A stretch of DNA of 64,000 nucleotides. It comes from Christensenella minuta (GTDB lineage: Bacteria > Bacillota > Clostridia > Christensenellales > Christensenellaceae). The number at the start of each line of letters is the position of its first letter. Within the stretch, counting starts at the first letter, position 1. Positions 25,315 to 33,126 of this stretch are shown in pieces. Location of the stretch: NCBI RefSeq assembly GCF_003628755.1, contig NZ_CP029256.1, positions 2,003,585 through 2,067,584 on the forward strand, given 5' to 3'. Made by a program: the position numbers and the translations under genes. The notes beneath the pieces were generated by a model. The model was not told the origin of the DNA, did no database searches, and was given only the letters and a program-made list of their open reading frames with translations.

Positions 25315-25488
25315 TTAGTCGTTTATTATTTTTTCTATTTCGTCGCGCTTCACAGTTATGGTGTCCCAATCCTTTGGCGACGAGCCGACATCTACGTCAA
25401 AAACATCCTGATTCCCGTATATTTCAACAACCGCAGCCCGCCGACCATCTTTCAGCAGTACGGCATCATATTGTTTAATTTTTTCCAT
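25315..25488 (-). CDS. DUF4926-like protein, candidate immunity partner
   Basis: 57 residues from ATG 25488 (MEKIKQYDAVLLKDGRRAAV). The small beta-barrel-like pattern 'DAVLLKDGRRAAVVEIY' followed by 'TITVKRDEIEKI' fits DUF4926. It overlaps the end of the MuF gene by 14 nt. DUF4926 genes often lie beside DUF6883-type toxin-like domains such as the one I see at the MuF C-terminus, so an antitoxin/immunity role is likely, though inferred from memory of the families. Confidence 0.6.
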   Translation of the reverse strand: MEKIKQYDAVLLKDGRRAAVVEIYGNQDVFDVDVGSSPKDWDTITVKRDEIEKIIND

Positions 25489-26938
25489 GTCTTTCAACCT
25501 CTTTTATATATGCGCTTGTCATCCATGTTTTATCTCCCTGAGTTTTCCAACCGACAATCACATTTGCAGGCTTACCCTTATTTCCATACAAGATAATCTT
25601 TTGCGTATACGCCGTTCCGTATTCGTCTAAATCGCGCAGCGTCGCCGGGTATTTCGTCGCCCTTGTCAATATCTCTTGTTGCAGGTCTTCCCAGCTATCT
25701 ATATTATACCCTAAACGGCTTTGGAGCGCACGACCTTTTGCCAATCCGTCGGCATTTGTTCCCCCAAACAGGTATTGAGTGAATTTATCTTTTGCAGCCG
25801 TCGTTTTATCAGCATTCGGCAAGGCCAAATCAGGATGATCAATCAGTTTTTTCCTACGCCTATAGTCAAGCTGCGTATACTGCCACTTATCGTTTCCTGA
25901 TTGCTTCATCCTGCGGAACCCTGAAAATGATTTTGGCGCGTCGTCTCCCAAAACCGCCTTATATCTTTGCCATTGTTTGCGATCAGTATACAGCTTGCGC
26001 TTTCTGTCCTGTCCGGTCCGATAGTTTGCTAGGCTCCTTTTTGCCTGTGCAGCCTGTTCCTTTGTCCATCCTTTCCCGCCGATGTCAAACGATCGGTTCG
26101 AGTAGTCGCGCATCTTCTGGATTTCTTCCGGCGGTTGCAGTTCTTCGATATATTGTGTCAATATGTGCCGGCAGTGCTGATGGAAATTCTGGTAAGCGCT
26201 CGACCACGGGGTATCGTAAAGCGCCGGATAATTCGGATCATTCCCGCTTACGCTGAATACCCGTCCCTGATATGGTTCGCATATTGGGCATGAACCAAAA
26301 TGCGAGGACATTTTTACTAAATCGTTGCCAATCCGTACGCCTAAGTTAATGTTTGCTGTGTTTTGCGCCTCGTGTACCGTTGACCGGGCCACAAGCTCCG
26401 CGTAAGCGTCGAGGCTCATATAGCACTTCTTGCCACCGCGCATATACTCAAGCGCAGCAACGCCTTTTTCTTCAAGCATTTGCACAAGGTTGCGCTGCAT
26501 CTGCCTTACAGTCTGCCCTGATGATACCTTTTCGAGAGAAGCCTTTATTCCGGCCTTTCGTATCTCATCATCCATCATGCGCCCTACATGGCCAACCGCG
26601 TTTGTAAGGTCGGCATTCAGATTCCTTTGCAGGATGGATACTGCGTCAAAATCTGCCGATGTCGCCTTTCCAATATTTGGCGGTGTTTTTCCCGCCGCCC
26701 TGTATTGTGCATTTACCCCACGCTGCGCCTGCTGAATGCCTTCGCTGTATATTTGTGGGATATGCCGGACGCTCCATGCTTCCGTTGCGGCGTACAACCC
26801 AGCAAGGATTGCGGATATCCGCGCCATCAGTTTGTGCTTGTACTCTCCTTGTGTTCCTTTAGCCTCTTTTCCAATTTCCTGCGTTATCTCATCCTGGGCC
26901 TGTTTGTACTGCTGTATTAATTCCTTCGCTCTGTCCAT
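25475..26938 (-). CDS. MuF-type minor capsid protein with C-terminal DUF6883-like toxin domain
   Basis: 487 residues. Residues 1 to about 280 match phage minor capsid/MuF proteins: helical start, 'ARSTVHEAQNTANINLGVRI', the Cys pair in SHFGSCPICEPYQGRVFSVS, and the His-rich 'NFHQHCRHILTQYI'. After a basic linker, the last ~105 residues (KFTQYLFGGTNADGLAKGRA, LGYNIDSWEDLQQEILTRAT, DEYGTAYTQKIILYGNKGKP, MTSAYI) follow the pattern of DUF6883, a domain found at the ends of polymorphic toxins. MuF proteins enter the capsid and can be delivered with DNA. Its N-terminus overlaps the portal gene by 50 nt. Confidence 0.8.
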   Translation of the reverse strand: MDRAKELIQQYKQAQDEITQEIGKEAKGTQGEYKHKLMARISAILAGLYAATEAWSVRHIPQIYSEGIQQAQRGVNAQYRAAGKTPPNIGKATSADFDAVSILQRNLNADLTNAVGHVGRMMDDEIRKAGIKASLEKVSSGQTVRQMQRNLVQMLEEKGVAALEYMRGGKKCYMSLDAYAELVARSTVHEAQNTANINLGVRIGNDLVKMSSHFGSCPICEPYQGRVFSVSGNDPNYPALYDTPWSSAYQNFHQHCRHILTQYIEELQPPEEIQKMRDYSNRSFDIGGKGWTKEQAAQAKRSLANYRTGQDRKRKLYTDRKQWQRYKAVLGDDAPKSFSGFRRMKQSGNDKWQYTQLDYRRRKKLIDHPDLALPNADKTTAAKDKFTQYLFGGTNADGLAKGRALQSRLGYNIDSWEDLQQEILTRATKYPATLRDLDEYGTAYTQKIILYGNKGKPANVIVGWKTQGDKTWMTSAYIKEVERHGKN

Positions 26939-28292
26939 CGGTTATCTCCATTGGCCGGTACACTGTAGGATTCTGCGCCGCTTCTTCCGTTTCGATCCTG
27001 TCAATTTCCTCCTGTGCTGCCTCGTCGTCAAGATCGCCCCATTCCTTAACTGCCGTCGTTTGGCTCATGAACGGTTTGTTTCCTGTTGCCATCGCTAGGA
27101 TTTCCGCATTCTCGCGCCTGTCGTCCGGCAAGCCGTCCTTCCAGGCAGCCGCTATGTCTTTTGTATCTATCTTCATATTGTTTGCCATCGCCACAAGCCG
27201 CACAACCCGTTTTAGCGTCTGCGTGTTGATCCCTGCGACCCTTCGGGCTTTAATCAACGGCGAAGTCATGCGCAGTCTTAACGCGGTTCCGCTATTGGCC
27301 TCGCCTTTCCCCGCTCCCTCTAAAAAGGCCGCGCCCATTTCCGACAGTGTATAAAGTTGATTCGTTAACCAATCAATCTCCCATTGCGTCGCCTGTAAAT
27401 TCCCTTCCCACGTCATATACTCCGGCTTGGCGTCTGTTTCACGGTCTCTCGGGAAATAGTTTCCAGGCACAAATATTTGTTCCCCGGTTATGGGGTCCTC
27501 CCTCAACGCGGTGCGTGGGCCTATTACAGTCGGCACGCTATGCTTGTCTAGTATTAAATCCATGCAATACAACCGCCACATTAATTGCCGCAGGATATCC
27601 GCTATTACCCCGTAATCGTCAATACCGTATATGCTTTTAGATTGCCCAACGTTGGAAAACACTTTGACCGCGTAATCGTCCGCGCCCGTCGTTTTCATTT
27701 CGCTGCTTAACAGTTTTCCGAACTTCATCGGAACTTTATCCCCAGCCCCCTTTTGAGCTTCGTAGCGCCGTATTTCATACTTCCCAATGTCGTGTATCTC
27801 GGCATATATTCCCCCGTTTGCGTAAAAGGCAATCACATGCTGCGTGACGTGTTTTGTGTCATAAGCGTCTACAACCGGATACCAGTTTTCGGGCGGAACG
27901 ATGGATATACGGTCGCCGAGGACTTTAACGGGCGAATTGCCGAACCTCGAAACGTCCATGATTGCTTCATACAGTGTGTTCGCAAATCCCATATTATCCA
28001 GAACATCATTCAGCTCATCCGATTTTTTCTTCCCAACTGTGATCGTCGGCATTTCACCGCAAACAAAATCCGCAGTTTTCTTAGTTAATAACTGCGGATA
28101 GTTGATTACCGTATTCACATCGACATTTCGCTTTTTCAAGTAGTCCGCTAATTTCTGGAAATCCGCCCCGAAAACATCTTTATGTTTCCCTTCAAACAGC
28201 TTTTCGTTTGCTTCGTACCGTTCAAGACGTTTCTTTTCACATTCCGGCGGAAAAGGTTTCCCGGTTCCGATCCAATCTAAATTTGTAAGCAT
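26889..28292 (-). CDS. Portal protein (SPP1 gp6-like)
   Basis: 467 residues forming the dodecameric DNA channel at the capsid vertex. It starts MLTNLDWIGTGKPFPPECEK, contains the long central helix region 'LTNQLYTLSEMGAAFLEGAG' and 'GTALRLRMTSPLIKARRVAG', typical of SPP1-type portals, and has an acidic, Gln/Glu-rich tail. It lies between the large terminase and the MuF gene as usual. The stop is deep inside the next gene (50-nt overlap), hinting at coupled translation. Confidence 0.9.
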   Translation of the reverse strand: MLTNLDWIGTGKPFPPECEKKRLERYEANEKLFEGKHKDVFGADFQKLADYLKKRNVDVNTVINYPQLLTKKTADFVCGEMPTITVGKKKSDELNDVLDNMGFANTLYEAIMDVSRFGNSPVKVLGDRISIVPPENWYPVVDAYDTKHVTQHVIAFYANGGIYAEIHDIGKYEIRRYEAQKGAGDKVPMKFGKLLSSEMKTTGADDYAVKVFSNVGQSKSIYGIDDYGVIADILRQLMWRLYCMDLILDKHSVPTVIGPRTALREDPITGEQIFVPGNYFPRDRETDAKPEYMTWEGNLQATQWEIDWLTNQLYTLSEMGAAFLEGAGKGEANSGTALRLRMTSPLIKARRVAGINTQTLKRVVRLVAMANNMKIDTKDIAAAWKDGLPDDRRENAEILAMATGNKPFMSQTTAVKEWGDLDDEAAQEEIDRIETEEAAQNPTVYRPMEITDGQSEGINTAVQTGPG

Positions 28293-28294
28293 TT

Positions 28295-28420
28295 TTACTC
28301 TTTCCCCGTCGCTTTCAACTTTTCGTTTAAGTATAGTTTTGCGAATAGTTGAGCTCCTTTTTGCATAATTTCTATTTCATATTCACAAAACATTGCTGAA
28401 TATTCAGTTTTTCAAGCAAA
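28295..28420 (-). CDS. Possible small helical protein between terminase and portal
   Basis: A 41-residue frame from TTG 28420 (MLEKTEYSAMFCEYEIEIMQ...) ending 2 nt before the portal ATG. Codon use looks genuine, but no good SD precedes the TTG and an internal ATG is an alternative, so this is a weak call. The stretch also holds two near copies of AATATTCAGTTTTT. Confidence 0.35.
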
Positions 28421-28466
28421 ATATTCAGTTTTTCTTCCTCATTTATGACCGCATAAAAATACAGAA

Positions 28467-29825
28467 TCAGTAATATACGTCGATAAACCGTCCGCCTAGT
28501 GGCTCGTATACCGCCAGCGCAAGAGCGTCCGCAAGGTCGGGCGAATGCAAACCGCGCTTCTTCATTTCTTCTTTGCGTTCAAGCTCGATCTCCCCGTTGC
28601 TGTTGATCCTGTACTTGCGATCCGATAGCTGGATGATCTGCTCATCATCGTAAAACAATTCTATTTCGCCGCATTTCAGCATATTGCGAACTGTGCCCCA
28701 CATTAGACCTGTTGAATTCGCCATTTCAACCGGGTCTTCTCCTCGAATTTTGCCGCCCCGTCCTCCGAAATGGCATTCCCGGAGAACGCAGGGCAGGCCC
28801 TGTTCCCGTAAACGGTCATATACGCCGACCCCGAGACCGTCGCAATCAATTTTTACCCGCGTTTCAACCCCCGGATATTCATCGTTGTACCGCTTCACCA
28901 TAGCCGCTATATGCCCTGCGATTTCCATCGTGTCATTGTGGGCGTATATCTCCGGTCTTTGCTGGTATCGTCTGTCAAACAGCGGGCATATGACGCTCTT
29001 GTCGTCGCCGTACCGCGCCACATCAACGCCAATGTCTATTACTTTCTCGGCTTTTGTTACCACGGACTTCTTGCTACACTTCTCCACCCACTCCAGAGCG
29101 ATGAAACTATCCGCAGCCTGCTTCGGAAACTCACCAGCCACGCGCACCCGGAAGACATCTGAATCCTCGCCGTACATCTCTATAATCATACGTACGAATT
29201 CAGCGTCTACGCGCGGCGACTGTGCGCTTGATACATGGAATCCGTTATATAACTTCCGGCTCCTATTGTGAGAATCAAAAAAGAACCCCGAGAGGTTCGT
29301 AGGATTCCCGCACATCAGCAGTTTTGCGTCCGGCGTTGATAACGCTCCAAGCACCGGTTCGAATATCTTATCCGGTACGCCGCTTGCCTCATCGATAATA
29401 TACAAGATATGCTCGGCATGGAAGCCTTGCAGCGCATCGGGCTTTGTTGCTGTCCTGGGCACCGCGAACCAGTTTTCCGGATGGCCTTTCATATACACCC
29501 GTTCATACGTCCACTCTATTTCAGTTTTCAGTTTGGAGCCGTTCAGCCATTTTGCCACTTCCGCCCAAAGGATATCATAAAGTTGATGCTTCGTTGGTGC
29601 CGTGCATGGTATCTTTGGAGATGGCCGCGTACACAAAAACCAAAGAATCAGCCACGATTCCAGCGCAGATTTCCCAATACCGTGCCCACTTCGGACCGTG
29701 GTTCTTGGGTTATTAGCCACACTGCGCATGATATCTGCCTGTACATCGTCAGGCGTTACGCCGATTAAGTCAACGGCAAATTCTACTGGGTGATCGACAT
29801 AATAGTTGATTGCGTCAGCGTTCAT
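28467..29825 (-). CDS. terL: Terminase large subunit
   Basis: A 452-residue packaging motor. The N-terminal ATPase has a Walker A variant SGHGIGKS (residues 46-53) and a Walker B-like 'HILYIIDEASGV'. The C-terminal RNase-H-like nuclease has 'VIDIGVDVARYGDDKSVICP' with acidic residues and 'VKIDCDGLGVGVYDRLREQG', ending near 'LHSPDLADALALAV'. It pumps DNA through the portal encoded next and overlaps the small subunit by 11 nt. Confidence 0.93.
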   Translation of the reverse strand: MNADAINYYVDHPVEFAVDLIGVTPDDVQADIMRSVANNPRTTVRSGHGIGKSALESWLILWFLCTRPSPKIPCTAPTKHQLYDILWAEVAKWLNGSKLKTEIEWTYERVYMKGHPENWFAVPRTATKPDALQGFHAEHILYIIDEASGVPDKIFEPVLGALSTPDAKLLMCGNPTNLSGFFFDSHNRSRKLYNGFHVSSAQSPRVDAEFVRMIIEMYGEDSDVFRVRVAGEFPKQAADSFIALEWVEKCSKKSVVTKAEKVIDIGVDVARYGDDKSVICPLFDRRYQQRPEIYAHNDTMEIAGHIAAMVKRYNDEYPGVETRVKIDCDGLGVGVYDRLREQGLPCVLRECHFGGRGGKIRGEDPVEMANSTGLMWGTVRNMLKCGEIELFYDDEQIIQLSDRKYRINSNGEIELERKEEMKKRGLHSPDLADALALAVYEPLGGRFIDVYY

Positions 29826-30195
29826 TTCTTCTACTTAGCCACGCTTGCTCTACAGCAGCCGCCAAACTGTCCCCTGCTTCAATCTTGGTTTCCTGCTTGT
29901 CTTTCCATCCAAACTGTTTCAATGCAAATATGTCCCCACCGTTGCCTCTTCCGATCAATCTTTTTTCGTATGCATTCTCAATTTTGAGCTTCGCCTTTTT
30001 TACCGCGTTGGAATATTCGTCTTTCCCTTGGTAATCTATGAGGACATCCCGTGTTGTTTCCAACGCAAGAGCAAGGCCCGTGACTGTCAACGGTTCGCCC
30101 GTTCCTTCGCAATCCGCAAAGTATTTATCTATTGCATCCTGCAATGCCTTAACAGTTTTAAATTTTAACGGCCTTCCCCGTTTGTTCTCTGACAT
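29815..30195 (-). CDS. terS: Terminase small subunit
   Basis: 126 residues from ATG 30195 (MSENKRGRPLKFKTVKALQD). The basic 'RGRPLKF' start and helix-turn-helix (LTVTGLALALETTRDVLIDY) match the DNA-recognition end of small terminases. The C-terminal half (ENAYEKRLIGRGNGGDIFAL, LKQFGWKDKQ) is the typical oligomerisation/contact region. The upstream extension to 30240 lacks an SD; AGGTGAG precedes 30195. Confidence 0.9.
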   Translation of the reverse strand: MSENKRGRPLKFKTVKALQDAIDKYFADCEGTGEPLTVTGLALALETTRDVLIDYQGKDEYSNAVKKAKLKIENAYEKRLIGRGNGGDIFALKQFGWKDKQETKIEAGDSLAAAVEQAWLSRRNER

Positions 30196-30199
30196 ATTC

Positions 30200-30403
30200 T
30201 CACCTATACTCTTTCCCCGTCTGCTTATCCAGAAATACAATCCGGTCTGTTATGATATATCCTGCCGCCTTTGCCATCCTATGCAGAAGGCTGACAAACT
30301 CCATTGCCTTTTTGTCCGCGAATAGGTATTTATCTGCATTGTCTATTGCTTCTTTAGCCGTTGTATCAAGACAGTGGCTTTCGTTGTATACACTGCTTCC
30401 CAT
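30200..30403 (-). CDS. Hypothetical phage protein
   Basis: 67 residues (MGSSVYNESHCLDTTAKEAI...), helical, ending 'FLDKQTGKEYR'. AAGGAG lies 5 nt before the ATG. It is the first gene after the non-coding interval and directly upstream of the small terminase. No family recognised. Confidence 0.6.
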   Translation of the reverse strand: MGSSVYNESHCLDTTAKEAIDNADKYLFADKKAMEFVSLLHRMAKAAGYIITDRIVFLDKQTGKEYR

Positions 30404-30414
30404 ATTTTCTCCTT

Positions 30415-30445
30415 AAACAAAAACGCCACCCATCAGGATGACGCT
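30415..30445 (-). terminator. Terminator, left copy of a 31-bp direct repeat
   Basis: On the minus strand CGTCATCC-TGAT-GGGTGGCG followed by TTTTTG. The whole 31 bp is identical to 31173-31203. It would end the structured non-coding RNA. Confidence 0.75.
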
Positions 30446-30958
30446 ATTCCCCGCATGGCTCCCCGGGCGCTGGTTCATTCGCCACTTGCGCACCTCTGGT
30501 ACTGCATACGGATTATTAACTTCATGCCACACCATTAGCATTGAGCCTATTAGCGTGGAAGGACATCATCCTACAACATGGTAGGTGATTTCAAGCCCGC
30601 TATTTATATGTCGCTGCGGGCAAGCGGCAATCATTTAATCCTATTCCGCTCTAAAACCTGCTCTTATCTGTGCAGGAAACCTACGGCTTGGTTTTTTCGG
30701 GTATCAGCCAGCTTGGGCGCACGGCTATTCCCGTTGGCACTCGACAGCTTCCCAAATGCCGCCTGATTATAGCGGTATGCGCCTACCCGCTTTCACGTGA
30801 CTTTATTGACCTCTCCGCATGGAATCTTATAAAAGGGGCCGCTGATCTCTAGCCAGTCCGCTCCAGCCCGCCCCCGCGCAATTCTCCGCAGGCATACGGT
30901 TCACTGCATTTTATTCGCGGATTTTCGTGCGTTTCCATGCCTACCCACGCACTGGCAC
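30446..30958 (-). ncRNA. Candidate large structured phage RNA (ROOL/GOLLD-like class)
   Basis: About 510 nt (540 with the terminator) without a plausible gene on either strand, between terminators inside the packaging region. Many hairpins are seen on the minus strand: GTGCGT..ACGCAC, AGCGGGTA..TACCGCT, CCTGC..GCAGG, GCCCGC..GCGGGC and CCTAC..GTAGG. It follows directly on a tmRNA-like element. Large ornate RNAs of Firmicutes phages (ROOL, GOLLD) have this size, prophage setting and closeness to tRNA-type genes. I could not test covariance, so the class name is a hypothesis. ORFs crossing it look random. Confidence 0.5.
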
Positions 30959-31039
30959 TGGTGGAGATGACGAGAATTGAACTCGTGTCCGCGAATTTCC
31001 TCTTCGGGCTTACATCGCGTCGAAACCATTCACATCCCC
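30959..31039 (-). ncRNA. tmRNA-like 81-nt RNA (tRNA-like domain without tag reading frame)
   Basis: On the minus strand, GGGGATG at the 5' end pairs with CATCTCC, then A and CCA. Pair 3-70 is G-U, the alanine identity element. The D-region is GGTTTCGAC as in tmRNA, with no D stem, and the T arm is ACGAG-TTCAATT-CTCGT preceded by GGAC as in tmRNA. Between the halves only a 5-bp stem (CGCGA/TCGCG) and a 20-nt loop remain instead of ~280 nt with tag and pseudoknots. It is therefore not a normal ssrA nor a normal tRNA. It could be charged with alanine or act as a decoy; that is inference. Confidence 0.65.
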
Positions 31040-31172
31040 ATATTGCTATGCCTACAGTCCCGCATCCCCCGTTAATATAGTTTTTCTTCTTGGGAAAGGA
31101 GATTCTCAAACATTCCCGCCTCACACGTCCTCGGCATAGCTAACCAGAAAGCTCTGGCTTATTTCATTGGCA

Positions 31173-31203
31173 AAACAAAAACGCCACCCATCAGGATGAC
31201 GCT
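31173..31203 (-). terminator. Terminator, right copy of the 31-bp direct repeat
   Basis: Identical to 30415-30445. It follows the late-regulator gene (ends 31260) and separates early from late transcription. The two copies frame the non-coding interval. Confidence 0.75.
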
Positions 31204-31259
31204 TTTCATATTTTCTCACAATGTCATACTATCACAAAAAATCGGACATTACCTTCCCT

Positions 31260-31703
31260 CTAACGGTCATGTTTCATTTTTTTTAATGCGCTTTGCTTTA
31301 ATCTCCAAACTTGTTTTTCACTATAATCCATTCGCGCCGCTATTTGCGACACTCTCAGTCCTTCAAAGTATCGGTACTGAATATATTCCCTTTCTTTCTC
31401 CGTCAGCCATGCTTCATTGATCATCCGCATGATATCATCCGAAAGATAGTAGAGGTTTACGATCTCTTTTCGGATAGCGTCTATCCTCGTTCCGTATACA
31501 TCGACCATTTTTTGTACAGCAGCAAACACGGGATCGGAAGTAAGGCCGCCCATAACCCGGACGGCATCAAGATTTTGGCCGCGCAGCATGCGCTCCGCCA
31601 GTGCGTCCTTTTTATCCATAAGTTCCGCAATCTGCTTCTCCTGTTCTTCTATTCGTTTTTTATATTCCGAGTACTGATACAACTTGTTTTCAACCGCTTC
31701 CAA
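31260..31703 (-). CDS. Sigma-70-region-4-like late transcription regulator, TTG start
   Basis: 147 residues. The N-terminal coiled coil (KKRIEEQEKQIAELMDKKDA) is followed by a C-terminal helix-turn-helix of sigma region 4 type (LTEKEREYIQYRYFEGLRVS, QIAARMDYSEKQVWRLKQSA). This is the architecture of ArpU/DUF1492-like phage late activators. The start is TTG 31703, with AGGAGGGG upstream. Its place just before the terminator and the late operon supports control of late genes. Confidence 0.8.
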   Translation of the reverse strand: MEAVENKLYQYSEYKKRIEEQEKQIAELMDKKDALAERMLRGQNLDAVRVMGGLTSDPVFAAVQKMVDVYGTRIDAIRKEIVNLYYLSDDIMRMINEAWLTEKEREYIQYRYFEGLRVSQIAARMDYSEKQVWRLKQSALKKMKHDR

Positions 31704-31788
31704 ATCCGCCCCTCCTGTGGTATACTATATTTAGCGAAAATCAATACCCGGAAAGAGCAGTTCCGCAGCCCGTGGGCTGTTCTTTTTT

Positions 31789-32082
31789 TTACCTCCTCGC
31801 CTTATACGCCATAGCCGCTATCTGGATACATTCAGCGGCTGCTTGGATTGCAGATTTCTCAATATAAAGAGGCCATTCTCCAACTTCATTATTTTTAACG
31901 CAATCCCAATATTCTGCCAAATATCCTCTTATACAATCAAATTCATCGCCCGCTTCCTCGACCTCTTCGAGAATCACCGCATACACCTCATGCGGGCTAT
32001 TAAAATTTCCACCGAATTTTTTAGCCGCTCTCTCGTATTCCTCACGTGCCAGTGCCTTTACCGCTTCAATCAATTCGTCCAT
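31789..32082 (-). CDS. MazG-like all-helical phage protein
   Basis: 97 residues, helical. It has 'VILEEVEEAGDEFDCI', resembling the EExxE...xxD metal site of all-alpha NTP pyrophosphohydrolases, and a second helical half. A nucleotide-cleaning role is possible but unproven. SD AAAGGA lies 9 nt upstream of ATG 32082. Confidence 0.6.
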   Translation of the reverse strand: MDELIEAVKALAREEYERAAKKFGGNFNSPHEVYAVILEEVEEAGDEFDCIRGYLAEYWDCVKNNEVGEWPLYIEKSAIQAAAECIQIAAMAYKARR

Positions 32083-32100
32083 ATTTTTACAATCCTTTCT

Positions 32101-32226
32101 TTACTTCAACAATACAAATTTCCACCAGTCAGGTAAATCAGACTGGATGATCACATTGGTCAAAAATATTCCGCCTATGATAAATGCAATTAAAACAATT
32201 ATTGCTATTACACCTGTTTTATTCAT
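32101..32226 (-). CDS. Small single-pass membrane protein
   Basis: 41 residues (MNKTGVIAIIVLIAFIIGGI..., ending LPDWWKFVLLK). One membrane helix with a short C-terminal tail. GGAG lies 8 nt before ATG 32226; an ATG two codons upstream is equally in frame. Unknown function, prophage early region. Confidence 0.6.
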   Translation of the reverse strand: MNKTGVIAIIVLIAFIIGGIFLTNVIIQSDLPDWWKFVLLK

Positions 32227-32294
32227 TTTCATATCTCCTTTCCTGATACTTCGGTGTTGGGGATTTCGTGATTTCTTCTCTCGCGCCTATGCGC

Positions 32295-33113
32295 TTATAG
32301 TCCCATGTTCCATAGCGTTATTTGCTGATCAAAATTCATCCAGAGTTTTTCAGTCCGGATTGCTCCGCTGTTTGCATTTGCCTGTTTTGTTTCCGTGTGC
32401 CATCCCGTCAGCATGTCGTTGTAAAGTTCATTATCGTACCCGGATAGCACCACCATACCGCAATGATTCAAAAGCAGCCGTAAAAGCTTTTCGTGCTCTT
32501 TCGGATCAAGCATTTCGTAACTATAAATCCTTCCTTTTCTCACATCAGGGGTGTAAGGCGGGTCGGCATAGATAAGGCAATCTTGATGATTATATTTTTC
32601 TATGAGTTCCACAGCTGGTCGGTTCTCAATCTGCGCTTCTTTCAGCCGTTTGCATATTGGGTATACATATTCCGGCATTTTCCCCCATATTTGTGCATTA
32701 ATCGGCCCCGCACTGCTCTTAGTGTTCTTCCATCCTACGCGGTCGGCAAGCTTGCATCCAAATCCTTGATTGCATCGAATCAGGAACCGCCGCGCATCTT
32801 CAACATCGTTCCCCGTCAGCTGGATTTGATCCCCTGCGTGCGGTTCATGTACCGATTCAAATTCCCGCCTTGCAAACGGTGTGCATTCAAGTGCATAGGC
32901 CAATTCATCAGGTTTATCCCTGATAACGCGGAAAAGATTGTAAATTCGACCGTCAATATCATTTATCGTTTCGTACGGAACAGGCGTTTTGCAGAAAAAC
33001 ACGGCTGCACTCCCGCAGTATGGTTCCAGATATACTTTATGCTCCGGGAAAAATGACGTGATCCACTCTGCCAGCTTCCATTTTCCTCCCGGATATTTCA
33101 GTATTGCGTTCAT
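32295..33113 (-). CDS. DNA adenine methylase (Dam/DpnM type)
   Basis: 272 residues, N6-adenine methyltransferase of the alpha class. S-adenosylmethionine motif KYPGGKWKLAEWI at the N-terminus, 'YLEPYCGSAAVFF' (motif I region), and catalytic DPPY in 'CLIYADPPYTP'. No restriction enzyme lies beside it, so it is an orphan phage methylase, plausibly protecting phage DNA or marking it for packaging or replication. Target site cannot be read from the sequence. Confidence 0.9.
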   Translation of the reverse strand: MNAILKYPGGKWKLAEWITSFFPEHKVYLEPYCGSAAVFFCKTPVPYETINDIDGRIYNLFRVIRDKPDELAYALECTPFARREFESVHEPHAGDQIQLTGNDVEDARRFLIRCNQGFGCKLADRVGWKNTKSSAGPINAQIWGKMPEYVYPICKRLKEAQIENRPAVELIEKYNHQDCLIYADPPYTPDVRKGRIYSYEMLDPKEHEKLLRLLLNHCGMVVLSGYDNELYNDMLTGWHTETKQANANSGAIRTEKLWMNFDQQITLWNMGL

Positions 33114-33126
33114 TATTCCGTCCCCT

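Noticed and set aside
30959-31039. Ordinary tRNA
   Set aside because: No D stem or anticodon arm can be formed; the GGTTTCGAC region is that of tmRNA.
30849-31124. 91-residue open frame crossing the tmRNA-like element
   Set aside because: It has no ribosome site, odd composition, and runs through a clear RNA structure; probably chance.
30415-31203. Insertion sequence bounded by direct repeats
   Set aside because: No transposase or inverted ends; the repeats are terminators with T-runs in the same direction.
32295-33113. Restriction-modification system around the adenine methylase
   Set aside because: Neighbouring genes are a 3D-domain protein and a small membrane protein; no endonuclease partner is present.
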